From contig JAHIVH010000066.1 of assembly GCA_018816735.1 (NCBI GenBank), forward strand, positions 97,544 through 161,543: 64,000 nt of DNA, written 5' to 3'. The position numbers and the translations under genes were made by a program. This document shows positions 37,401-44,250 of this stretch, one piece after another; the first letter of the stretch is position 1, and each line of letters begins with the position of its first letter. The DNA is from Pseudomonadota bacterium. GTDB lineage: Bacteria; Desulfobacterota; Desulfobacteria; Desulfobacterales; JAHIVH01. Under the pieces are notes generated by a model that was not told the origin of the DNA, searched no databases, and was given only the letters and a program-made list of their open reading frames with translations.

Positions 37401-40027
37401 TAGTAGGCGGACTGACCCAGCTTCAGGTAAAACTGAATTTCCGTTTCAATGTTATCGAACGGTTTTCCCATGGCGAGCCGTTTGGCATAAAACGGCCAGG
37501 CCTGCTGATAACGCTCCAGATTGAAGCTGGCGTTTCCCATGTTTAAAAGCAGATTGGCGGCATTGTCCGGGTTTTCCTGGTGATTATTCAGAAAATAGGC
37601 TTTTTTGTAAGAAATAAGGGCGTTCTCAAGGGTGTTTTTGTCTCCATAGGCTGTTTCGCGGACTTCATCGATATACCCCAGGGTCTGGTGAAAATATTCA
37701 ATCTGGCCGTTTCGTTTCAGGGCCTGTTTGATCAGGCCTCTGGCTTTTAAGAGATCTGGTTTTGTGTTTCGATAGGTAAGCGATAACCCGGCTGAATAAA
37801 GGTAAACCGGATCATCCGGGAATTTTTTCACGTCCGCATCATAGGATGCGATCACCTTTTCAATATTCCCGCTGGCATAGGCGCATTTGATATATCCCCT
37901 GTGGGCTTCCACGATTCCCGCGTCATAGTCGATGAGTTCTTTGAATGTTTTGGCAGCCGGCTGGATTTCGCCGATGCGAAAGAGATATTCACCGGCAGAT
38001 ATCGATTTTTTAATGTATCCTGCCCGGGCCAGCTGGTAGATGCGGTCGTCAAAAGGCCGAACGGAAAGTTCCTTTTCGTAAAGATCCAGGGCTCGTCTGA
38101 ACCGTTCTTCCCGGTAAAGGATTTCAGCCAAAGAGAGCCTTGCGGCTGCGGTTTGGGAGGTCAGCCCCGGGAAACGGGTCAAAACCTCGGTGTAGGTATC
38201 CTTGGCTTTTTCAAGATCTCCGGCATGGTAATACAGGTCGCCGATGCGGTTTAACGCCCCCTTGGTCAGAAGCGGGCTCGACTTTACATTGTCTTCGGCG
38301 AGTGTTCTCAGGAAAAGGATGTTTTCGCTGAGATCCGATCCGGATAGGTTGGCAGTGTAAAGATCGATGGCATTTTCAACCGCCATATCCGCATATGGTT
38401 TTTCGTCCGGATAGGTTTTGATGATTTTCAGGTAAACCTGAAGGATCTGATCCCTTTCTCCAATCCGGCTGTAAATATTTCCCTTTTCGAGCATGGCTTC
38501 TGCGATAATGGTTTGGGGTGCGGATGTTATGGCGATGGCGTGGTCAAGCTTTGCGATCGCCTGGATATAGGGAATATCCTGGGACAGCATCATCAGTTTT
38601 GCCTGTTCGATGGCCACTTTACCCTGAACAATGGGGGAGGCGTCTTTTGCCAGGGCTTCCATCACGGATACACTGGTTTTGATCAGGGATGTTTTTTCTT
38701 TGCTCCCGGTTTCACGGCCAATCTGGATTTCGGTGCGGACCGATTCTTTCATGAGCGCAGAAAGGGACGCCTCCGGCTGAACATCGGGATAGACGGCAAC
38801 CCCATGGGCATAGGCGTCGAAGGCAGGCGTCATCATCCTCTGGGACCGGTAGATGTTTCCTATGGCCAATGCGGCCCGGGCACTTTCATTTTTCGCATCG
38901 GGAAAACGCTCAAGCACGCTGTAATAGGAAAGGAGCGAGAGGGTCGGTGAATAGGGTACCCGGTTTTCCATATCGTTGGCCATTTTGAGCTGGTCTTCAG
39001 GTGTTTCCGCCAAGGTGATCTGGCCGTCAATGGGTTGGGACCAGCAGTTGTTCGATCCGCTCTTGTCGGATAAAAAGAACATCTTTGATTCCGTGGCCTG
39101 GGGTTTGATGGCTGAATAGGTATAGGGGGTTACCAGATACGAGAAACCGGTTTCCGGGTCGGTTTTTACGATAACCGCTTTGTCTTTAAGGGTGATCGCA
39201 CCGTCTTTGTCCGTATCGGCAGGAAATGTCGTGTAAAAAAGGGATTTGCCGTCTGTTGACCAGGAAGGAAAAAGGGCAGGCGTATCCCCTTTGGTGATAT
39301 CCGATACTTTTTGATGCAAAAGATCAGACACAAGAATGTTGCCTGAGGTTGATGTCTGATACGACACATAGGCGATCTGGTCGCCTTTTGGGGATATGGC
39401 GGGAAATGCACCCAAAATGCCTGTATCCACCACTTCCGCGTTAACGGAGCGGGTATCTTCATTTTTCATCTCTTTTTTGATGCGGCCAAGATCGATATAA
39501 ACAATGCGGTATTCCGTGTCATCGTAACCGCCCGATTGATGAAAATAGAGCTTCCTGCTATCTGGCGAAAAAACAGGGGCACCGTCCTTGGTATCTCTTC
39601 CGGTGATCCGGACAGGCCTTTTTTGGGTGTCTGTGATGTCGAGAAGATAAATATCCCCTTTGACATCATGGGTGGTGCCCACATAGGCAATCAGGTTACC
39701 GTCTGTTGAAAACGACGGAAAGGATTCTGAAAAAGGATCAAAGGTCAGCTGCCGGGGCAGGATACTTTCAGCCGGATCGGTTGCCGCAAGCCACAGGTCG
39801 GAAACCGTTTCCGGGCCGGACGTGTAAACGATCCATTTCCCGTCTGACGAGATGGCCATGCTCAATACCGGTTCGGTTTCATAGGTGACCTGCGCCGGAT
39901 AGATGACCGGATGGGTAACTGTTGTCTCAGCCAGGGATACGTGGGCCGTAAGTATAAGGCTTAAGATCAGAAACGTATTTATGCCCTTTGAGGCCATTTG
40001 ACGGATGAGGTTCATTTTGTTTGCCAT
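31463..40027 (-). CDS. giant exported PD40/TPR/CHAT protein
   Basis: 2854 residues. Signal peptide (about 15-33, LILSLILTAHVSLA). Residues about 40-330 hold WD40-like PD40/TolB beta-propeller repeats (FSTDGNLIAYV, ISPKGDQIAYV, WSTDGKSLFYT). Tetratricopeptide repeats follow at about 360-1000, and again at about 1890-2450. The C-terminal CHAT domain (about 2540-2854) is a caspase-like cysteine peptidase with both catalytic residues: His2722 (HIASHGEF) and Cys2767 (LSACQTG). Residues about 1640-1880 look like a second, degenerate CHAT half without the His and Cys. The start at 40027 follows GGAAGG and overlaps the lipoprotein gene by 16 bp. A periplasmic TPR-CHAT protease is unusual, as most are cytoplasmic. 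Likely a sensor or scaffold with an inducible protease; the target is unknown. Confidence 0.88.
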   Translation of the reverse strand: MANKMNLIRQMASKGINTFLILSLILTAHVSLAETTVTHPVIYPAQVTYETEPVLSMAISSDGKWIVYTSGPETVSDLWLAATDPAESILPRQLTFDPFSESFPSFSTDGNLIAYVGTTHDVKGDIYLLDITDTQKRPVRITGRDTKDGAPVFSPDSRKLYFHQSGGYDDTEYRIVYIDLGRIKKEMKNEDTRSVNAEVVDTGILGAFPAISPKGDQIAYVSYQTSTSGNILVSDLLHQKVSDITKGDTPALFPSWSTDGKSLFYTTFPADTDKDGAITLKDKAVIVKTDPETGFSYLVTPYTYSAIKPQATESKMFFLSDKSGSNNCWSQPIDGQITLAETPEDQLKMANDMENRVPYSPTLSLLSYYSVLERFPDAKNESARAALAIGNIYRSQRMMTPAFDAYAHGVAVYPDVQPEASLSALMKESVRTEIQIGRETGSKEKTSLIKTSVSVMEALAKDASPIVQGKVAIEQAKLMMLSQDIPYIQAIAKLDHAIAITSAPQTIIAEAMLEKGNIYSRIGERDQILQVYLKIIKTYPDEKPYADMAVENAIDLYTANLSGSDLSENILFLRTLAEDNVKSSPLLTKGALNRIGDLYYHAGDLEKAKDTYTEVLTRFPGLTSQTAAARLSLAEILYREERFRRALDLYEKELSVRPFDDRIYQLARAGYIKKSISAGEYLFRIGEIQPAAKTFKELIDYDAGIVEAHRGYIKCAYASGNIEKVIASYDADVKKFPDDPVYLYSAGLSLTYRNTKPDLLKARGLIKQALKRNGQIEYFHQTLGYIDEVRETAYGDKNTLENALISYKKAYFLNNHQENPDNAANLLLNMGNASFNLERYQQAWPFYAKRLAMGKPFDNIETEIQFYLKLGQSAYYVGKNKEAADAFHTALDLIDARLSKDHISDIFAEKFDKLYRFGMDTVITPALTMPTLEKKATPLFNRMAGLNTSLFQCLQAPASPTDDSWKAFLNAIIAVKKDQEQVAKDLTSLFKEMKDTTDSGISLTVADVSDTFASFLIQLEDMIKFPDRYITLKTEILNRLALALQEDGNHKDAFDLFETVYGLNKKLGLDTNLSVTRRNVAYNKYLFAGSLSGDPRTAMLKSAADDFKSAIALVDQYGVPAEKTGKKGGVFSIKTGVAVNDASATQAAFGFSAPQEKRLAEAFLTRIHMELGELEPAVTEIEKQLKNYPPDQEISANDIHGVSLLYHNAGLLAAAREEFTDASSYFKTASRLCLAMATPVSSAINIANMARTINILDKTEADPARRAMDTEDVFRMDKDASKLVSNNIDYLDPVMIAGWHNRMGVYIMPVPIGRPETADETITRMIHLKTAAIHFLAGIDILEKKAAIQDRKELALAASLYLNMAEPARLLGETEKSAEYLKKALIAANFGMLPQLEWRALAGQNALEEAFKTLQEVTFIDAGCGPSEIINAFSGMAANRVQDGQIEDGFNLAEKIAEIERFNRTAFILNAISPIQKKLILTTYGRLLTIKDFERQISEAEGEEKILLTEELKRERTLFSDKAGKDLENMPDVIKSLNRRDDQENLIILLGLLLHADMMADQMIKTAGLNLPDILKKNNDLKNGFTKNGLKALSNDRALIISKYREFLNACALKRQKGVFTDYLTLCMPEPFEAIDIMEYLTENGGLLRLFKTHIPDKPYIAFTLSTDEVTGKFVDSLASFTCPDNIAYIASEDLSRLPTTGNPAFALSGTHLLKSITNRKPFKKNILSLPQPPFVSPETGFVWIKNDESDKGAQTLLLTDKVMHTLSMPVREGDIPFEMMAVSSPEGSVINLPLKLADMPDLSLAMLTKETDRDTAYLIGHMFVIFGCPTVILSEKTMPEESFLTSFLNTYKETSAIDALSKANENETAKGLSKNWRLLGYRGMTTEETVTFAREKFEAYIKDGRQFFSDGKFADARIQFENAISIAREVDAYNAYLPALVTFARESSWQEGDIVKAETFARELVSLISASKPDSEEHADALLRHGLILSRLEKYDEAIPLMDEALEIISNLEIDDKRREVLTNLAIVLEDASQYSTALDRFQSAAMLSETMGKKELLADQYDNIGRIYDLRLSNYPKAISYYEKALDIRNETKDRKKTAEALLNIGRCQRLTGNFKEADTLYDKGYALVKDDPSLTEIQAKIIIEKANNAWFQARYQEAFTFQRDAYRISRENNLPLMEIISLNTEGLIWWTLGENEKALASLNTALQAAKNFKKREDEIATTLNNIGLVLRETGELKDALDTFDKALEIDTRIQSRWAIAYDLRNKGLTLLKMKKPADAVPFFEQALSESMAIGNKINAAKALLGLAEALSDTGKIEKALTTYEQAFDLSSAMAIKETMWRALYGLARLKLMIGSEENAKDAEKRLYQAIDIIEGMRADIRIDQLKDSFIENKLSVYETLIKHLADTGKEIEALDVAERSRARNFIDLLGNQRLNLSNALDQKLYDRQTLLKNRIETQERMMAGTDNPEDKKYYQDTLDQLNRDYENLMLEIRVQNPQLASLVSVEPLKAEKILSLIDPGVCLLSYYLLPDEVFCWIMSPQKNLSQSIRLVRVSAGKTELGRDIFSYRRTIQNLEPFSEESIKLYGILMAPVLDTIKKMGIKPKYLGIIPHGPIHYLSFATLFNGESFLIEEYPLFYLPSGSVLQFTKARRKNDKNTEVLAIGNPDLGNPALDLPFSEHEVETIRWNFPKITILTRDNAKESWVDENIHRFGIIHIASHGEFDPVNPLFSAIKLAKDKTYDGNLEASEIFSLDIRADLVILSACQTGLGKITKGDDVIGLNRSFFFAGTHAVISSLWRVSDISTAILVKQFYRMYVDKNKADSLRLAILHVKQSYPHPGYWGAFNLVGDYQ

Positions 40028-40596
40028 GTGCCTTCCGGATTTTGAATTTTTTCGCCCTTGCCGGCGTTTTCAGCGTTTAGCTTGCCGAAGATTTTTTCGA
40101 TTTCCGGCATATCGTTCTGGGTGAGATTTTCATTCATGTCGATCACCCGCTGCATGACAATCTGTCTCGATTGATTGACGTTTGAGGCGATTTCCTTGAA
40201 TTCTCCTTCCTTATACCTTTCCGCTGACGCTTTTAGTTCTTCTTTCACGGCGGTTTTATCCATGGGGAATTGTTCAAGAAAACCTTGATTGTTTTCTCCT
40301 AACCATCCTAATTGTTTAAAAGTTTTTATGTCGTCATCATAAAAATCGATCACCTGCATGGCCGCGATCACATCCTTCTTGTCCTGGCTTTTGGGCGGTG
40401 GGGTTTTGATTCTGCCTTTGGGATCGATGCCTCTCACCGAGGACAACAGGAGCATGTCCTGATCCAGGGAATGGTACGATCCCAAAACCTGATTTTCAAG
40501 AGACGTCCGCTCGCTGACCACATTGACCTTGACTTCAAAAAGGGTACAGCCGGACAAGACAAACAACATAACCAAACAAAAATAGCAGCGTTTCAT
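40012..40596 (-). CDS. YdbL-like (DUF1318) lipoprotein
   Basis: 194 residues from the ATG at 40596, chosen because AGAGG lies 9 bp before it (an ATG 9 bp further upstream abuts that site). A lipobox LSGC near residue 16 marks a lipoprotein. The C-terminal region (SRQIVMQRVIDMNENLTQNDMPEIEKIFGKLNAENAGKGEKI, ending EGTW) resembles the YdbL/DUF1318 family. In E. coli YdbL and the lipoprotein YnbE work with YdbH in lipid movement between membranes; here lipid anchor and DUF1318-like part are one protein, next to an AsmA/YdbH-like gene (13-bp gap). The assignment rests on the C-terminal pattern and the neighbour. Confidence 0.7.
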   Translation of the reverse strand: MKRCYFCLVMLFVLSGCTLFEVKVNVVSERTSLENQVLGSYHSLDQDMLLLSSVRGIDPKGRIKTPPPKSQDKKDVIAAMQVIDFYDDDIKTFKQLGWLGENNQGFLEQFPMDKTAVKEELKASAERYKEGEFKEIASNVNQSRQIVMQRVIDMNENLTQNDMPEIEKIFGKLNAENAGKGEKIQNPEGTWQTK

Positions 40597-40609
40597 GGGG
40601 ATCATCCTC

Positions 40610-43600
40610 TTAATTCAAAAATTGAATATCCTCAGGCCGGGTGACATCGATCACCGAGGAAGACAGTTTGTTTAATATATCAATCACAGGCGAAAGTGCC
40701 TTTAGTTCCCGTTCATATTGTTTTATTTCAGACAGGTTGGCGATATTTATCCTTTTTAAGGCCGGAATATCTTCTTCCACACCCAATATGTCAATTTTGC
40801 CGGAAAGGGAAAGGGCGCCTTCATCGATCGTGAGCCTGATCCATTTGGGCGTGCCTTTTCGCAACAGGTTCCTCTGGGTTACAATCTGCTCATTACTTTC
40901 GGTCGGGTCAAGGGCATAGAGCATTCTTTCAAGGGCTCTTTTTCCGATATGGCTGAAATAGACATCCAGCTTCAATGAGGAAAGAAGTGCATCCATCGAT
41001 TGGACAATCGGCAGTTTCAGGGTCATTTTACCGCTCATCTCCGTGTCCGGGTTTTCCCGGCTGCCCTGCTTCTCCGGAAACACTTTTCGGGTGTCGATTC
41101 CTGAAAAGGCAACATCAAAGCCAAGCCAGTAATCGGGTGTCTTTTTTGAAAGTGACAGGGCGGTAATGATGGTTCCGCCAAAGAGATCGAATCTCACGTA
41201 AGGCAGATTGGGAAGACCTTCATTCAACTCAAGGTCAAGCTCCGCGTTTTTGATGGAAACAGGGATGGGGGCCCCTTCCAGCTGAAACCGGGACATGGAA
41301 ATGGTATGAGTGGATTTGAGCCGGGTTTTAATGGTGTCCAGAAATTCGCTGACTGCATATGATCCACCGGAGGCCGATAGGGTATCCGATCCTGTATCAA
41401 GAACCTCGACGGAAAGGGGAGAGAGGATATCTCTAATCGTTTTGTTTTCCGTCCGTATCTTCCAGCCCCTCGCCAGCCTGAGATCGGTATTGAGGTTTTC
41501 AAGGTCGAAAAGATCGGGTTCGGAGGCGTTTAAATTCATGACGTTTAAACCCAGATTGACATTCATTTCATCTCCGGGAACGAGGTTTACCGTGGTTCCA
41601 AAAGACACGTCTCCGGACAGGGATGAAATGGCGTTCACGCTTGAATAATCTGCTTTGCCCATCGGGGAGACAGAAAAGTCCATCGAAGCGCCCAACCAGG
41701 TCAGCACATCTGCGACAGGGTCCTTTAACCCGGATTTCAAAAGGGCATCCAGGAAAGAAAGGTTGAGATGAAATGTCTCTTTGATGTTTAGCGGGGTGAT
41801 GGCTAAACCCTGCGATAAGAGAACGGTTTGAAGTCCGTCGTGCCGGGCATTTATGTCAAATGAAAGGGCTATGGGTTTTTTAAACGGATTTCCGGGAAGT
41901 GTTTCGATACTGCCTACGAGAAGCTTTCCGGTTAAGGTGCCTATGCCTTTTTTCCCTTCGTAAGTATAGGAGACCGGTGACGCTGTCGCAATTTCCCGGA
42001 CCCGGACAGATTGATTTTCAGGCAGGGCCATTTCAACATCCATATCCTTCAGGGCCAACGACACGGTTGCCTTGTCGATAAACGCCAGATTTTCCTTAAG
42101 CGCATAGGGGGATTCCGTCATGCCTTTTAACTCCTCATCCGTGAACAGTCTGCCTGCCATGTGCCAGGTGAGCCCGGTCTTTCCGTTTAGGGTGATCCCG
42201 TTCAACAAGGCAGGGGAAAGGCTTTTGGATAACCGGGTAAGATCAAGGGCAAGGTCACCATTCACGTTCATGCCGGTTTTGGCCATATCGGTGGCTTCTG
42301 CCTGGACCGAAAGGGTGAGTGCCTCATCCATTGAGACATCGATTTTAGCATTCCGGATATCCATATTAAACGGATCAATGGCAGGAATCGTGATAGCAGG
42401 AATCGAGAGCGCAATATCGGCGGTTGTCTTCAGTGTGCCTGGTTCAGGCAGATCGACAACAATGCCGCCCAGGGATGTGGTGAAATGATCCACTGAAAGC
42501 CTGACCAGGGGATTTTCAGACACCTGACAATGGATTTCGCTGGTCTGGCGGAATGCACTTAACGAAGCGGTTTTGGGAACATCTACCGAATCGATTGAAA
42601 ACAGGTTTTTTAAGATTACATCTGCGGTGACGCCCAAGGGGGATGTCTTTGATGGGTTGAGGTTTCTCACGGAAACATTCAAGTCAGACAGGTTGATGCC
42701 GGTGACGTTCACCGGTGACTCGCCTTTGACCCTGACATCTGACACGGCGAGGCCAAGGGACAGATCAAGAGATGACGGAAACATGTCTTTCAGCGTACAT
42801 GAAAAACCGGGAACGGTCAGAGAGATATTGGCCACATCAATCGGTGTGGGTTCCTGCGCGACCTTCAGGGAAGGGGTGGTCAGGTTCAGGTGGGTCAAGG
42901 TCACTTCAGGCGTTTCTGAAAGTCTGCCCTTGAAGCCGATTTTTTCAATGTTCAGCAAAAGTGCATCGAATTCAGCTGGGGGATTTTTCCGGATATCTTC
43001 TGGAAGCACTGGTTGAGCAAAATTATATAATTCTTTGAAATCAAATGAAAATTTATCTGTAATAAAATCGATCACCGGATCGCCGCCGTTCAGATCGGAT
43101 ATCGTTGCCTGATAGGCCAGATGGCTGTTTGAAAGAATATCGATTCTCCCCTCTTTGAGTAAAAGGGCACCGTCTTTGAGGTTGAAGTCTCCTTTATGTG
43201 ACAGGGATATGGATAGCGGTCCCAGAGGCCCACCTGGCACAGGACCGCCATTTACGATCATGTCCTGGACTATCAGCGTGGTGTCGAAGGTCAGCATCTC
43301 AAAAGATGGTGGTGACGTGATCGTATACTGTAATAGGATGTTTCCGGCCAATGCCATGTCTTTCAGGTCAGGCGGAAGGAACGGTGCGGCCAGGCTGATG
43401 ATTTCAGCAAGGTTTAACGCGATATCACCCTTCAGGCTGTCCTGAATCGGGTTTCCAGAGGCGTTTAACGTAATACCGGGAAAATGCCCATTAAGGTCTA
43501 TGGCCATCTGTTTCAAATCCATTTGGCCGTTTTTAAATGGCGGGTAGTTGACCGTAAAATTCAGCTTCTGTCCCGGGAACCGGTTGGCATCGATGGACAG

Positions 43601-44245
43601 ATCGGTCAAGAACGATACATGTATCGGTTTTTCCGTCAAACAAGGAACCTCAACACTGAAAGCCAGGTTGTCAACCGCAAATGCCTGTCTGGCCTGAAGG
43701 TCCTTATAGTGGGCAGCGATACCTGTTAATGAAACGGTCAATGTCACGTCAACCGGCAAGGAAATGATTGTGGAAAAAGGCTCTTTTTTTTCTTCCACGA
43801 TCGTTTCAGGCGGTTTTTCATCAGGCTCTGCCGGTTTTCCGGAAGAAAGCCGGTCGAGATTCAGGATGCCGTCTTCATTTTTAATAACATTGACTTGAAC
43901 GCCTGATACCAGAAGGTCTGCATGAACACGCTTTTTTAACAAATCGGCCAGATAGAACTGAAGATGTAAATTTTCGAGTGACAGAAGGTTGCCCGGTGAA
44001 AACTCCGGGTGATCTTTTAAGCGGATGTTTTTAATGACTATGCCATTGGACCATGACCAGTTCAATATTTCAATGGTAACATCTGTGGCAAGTGCTGCTG
44101 ATGCCTGCTCTTCAACTGTTTTTTTAACAAATTCAGATGAAACGACAGTGGGCAGGAGGGCGATCACCAGACCCATCAAAAGAAATAGCGATGCGGCAAT
44201 GCCCGCAGTCGCAATCGCTATTTTTTTGATCGGAATCGATTTCAT
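40610..44245 (-). CDS. AsmA/YdbH-like intermembrane protein
   Basis: 1211 residues. One N-terminal membrane anchor (about 10-30), then an AsmA-like start (VTIEILNWSWSNGIVIKNIRLKDHPEF; LLSLENLHLQFYLADLLKKRVHADLLVSGVQVNVI), followed by about 1100 residues of beta-rich periplasmic repeats. Proteins of this build (AsmA, TamB, YdbH) form hydrophobic bridges for phospholipid transfer to the outer membrane. ATG at 44245 preferred; a TTG at 44254 would overlap the lon stop. The adjacent DUF1318 lipoprotein makes a YdbH-type assignment the best guess. Co-directional with lon upstream. Confidence 0.75.
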   Translation of the reverse strand: MKSIPIKKIAIATAGIAASLFLLMGLVIALLPTVVSSEFVKKTVEEQASAALATDVTIEILNWSWSNGIVIKNIRLKDHPEFSPGNLLSLENLHLQFYLADLLKKRVHADLLVSGVQVNVIKNEDGILNLDRLSSGKPAEPDEKPPETIVEEKKEPFSTIISLPVDVTLTVSLTGIAAHYKDLQARQAFAVDNLAFSVEVPCLTEKPIHVSFLTDLSIDANRFPGQKLNFTVNYPPFKNGQMDLKQMAIDLNGHFPGITLNASGNPIQDSLKGDIALNLAEIISLAAPFLPPDLKDMALAGNILLQYTITSPPSFEMLTFDTTLIVQDMIVNGGPVPGGPLGPLSISLSHKGDFNLKDGALLLKEGRIDILSNSHLAYQATISDLNGGDPVIDFITDKFSFDFKELYNFAQPVLPEDIRKNPPAEFDALLLNIEKIGFKGRLSETPEVTLTHLNLTTPSLKVAQEPTPIDVANISLTVPGFSCTLKDMFPSSLDLSLGLAVSDVRVKGESPVNVTGINLSDLNVSVRNLNPSKTSPLGVTADVILKNLFSIDSVDVPKTASLSAFRQTSEIHCQVSENPLVRLSVDHFTTSLGGIVVDLPEPGTLKTTADIALSIPAITIPAIDPFNMDIRNAKIDVSMDEALTLSVQAEATDMAKTGMNVNGDLALDLTRLSKSLSPALLNGITLNGKTGLTWHMAGRLFTDEELKGMTESPYALKENLAFIDKATVSLALKDMDVEMALPENQSVRVREIATASPVSYTYEGKKGIGTLTGKLLVGSIETLPGNPFKKPIALSFDINARHDGLQTVLLSQGLAITPLNIKETFHLNLSFLDALLKSGLKDPVADVLTWLGASMDFSVSPMGKADYSSVNAISSLSGDVSFGTTVNLVPGDEMNVNLGLNVMNLNASEPDLFDLENLNTDLRLARGWKIRTENKTIRDILSPLSVEVLDTGSDTLSASGGSYAVSEFLDTIKTRLKSTHTISMSRFQLEGAPIPVSIKNAELDLELNEGLPNLPYVRFDLFGGTIITALSLSKKTPDYWLGFDVAFSGIDTRKVFPEKQGSRENPDTEMSGKMTLKLPIVQSMDALLSSLKLDVYFSHIGKRALERMLYALDPTESNEQIVTQRNLLRKGTPKWIRLTIDEGALSLSGKIDILGVEEDIPALKRINIANLSEIKQYERELKALSPVIDILNKLSSSVIDVTRPEDIQFLN

Positions 44246-44250
44246 ATATT

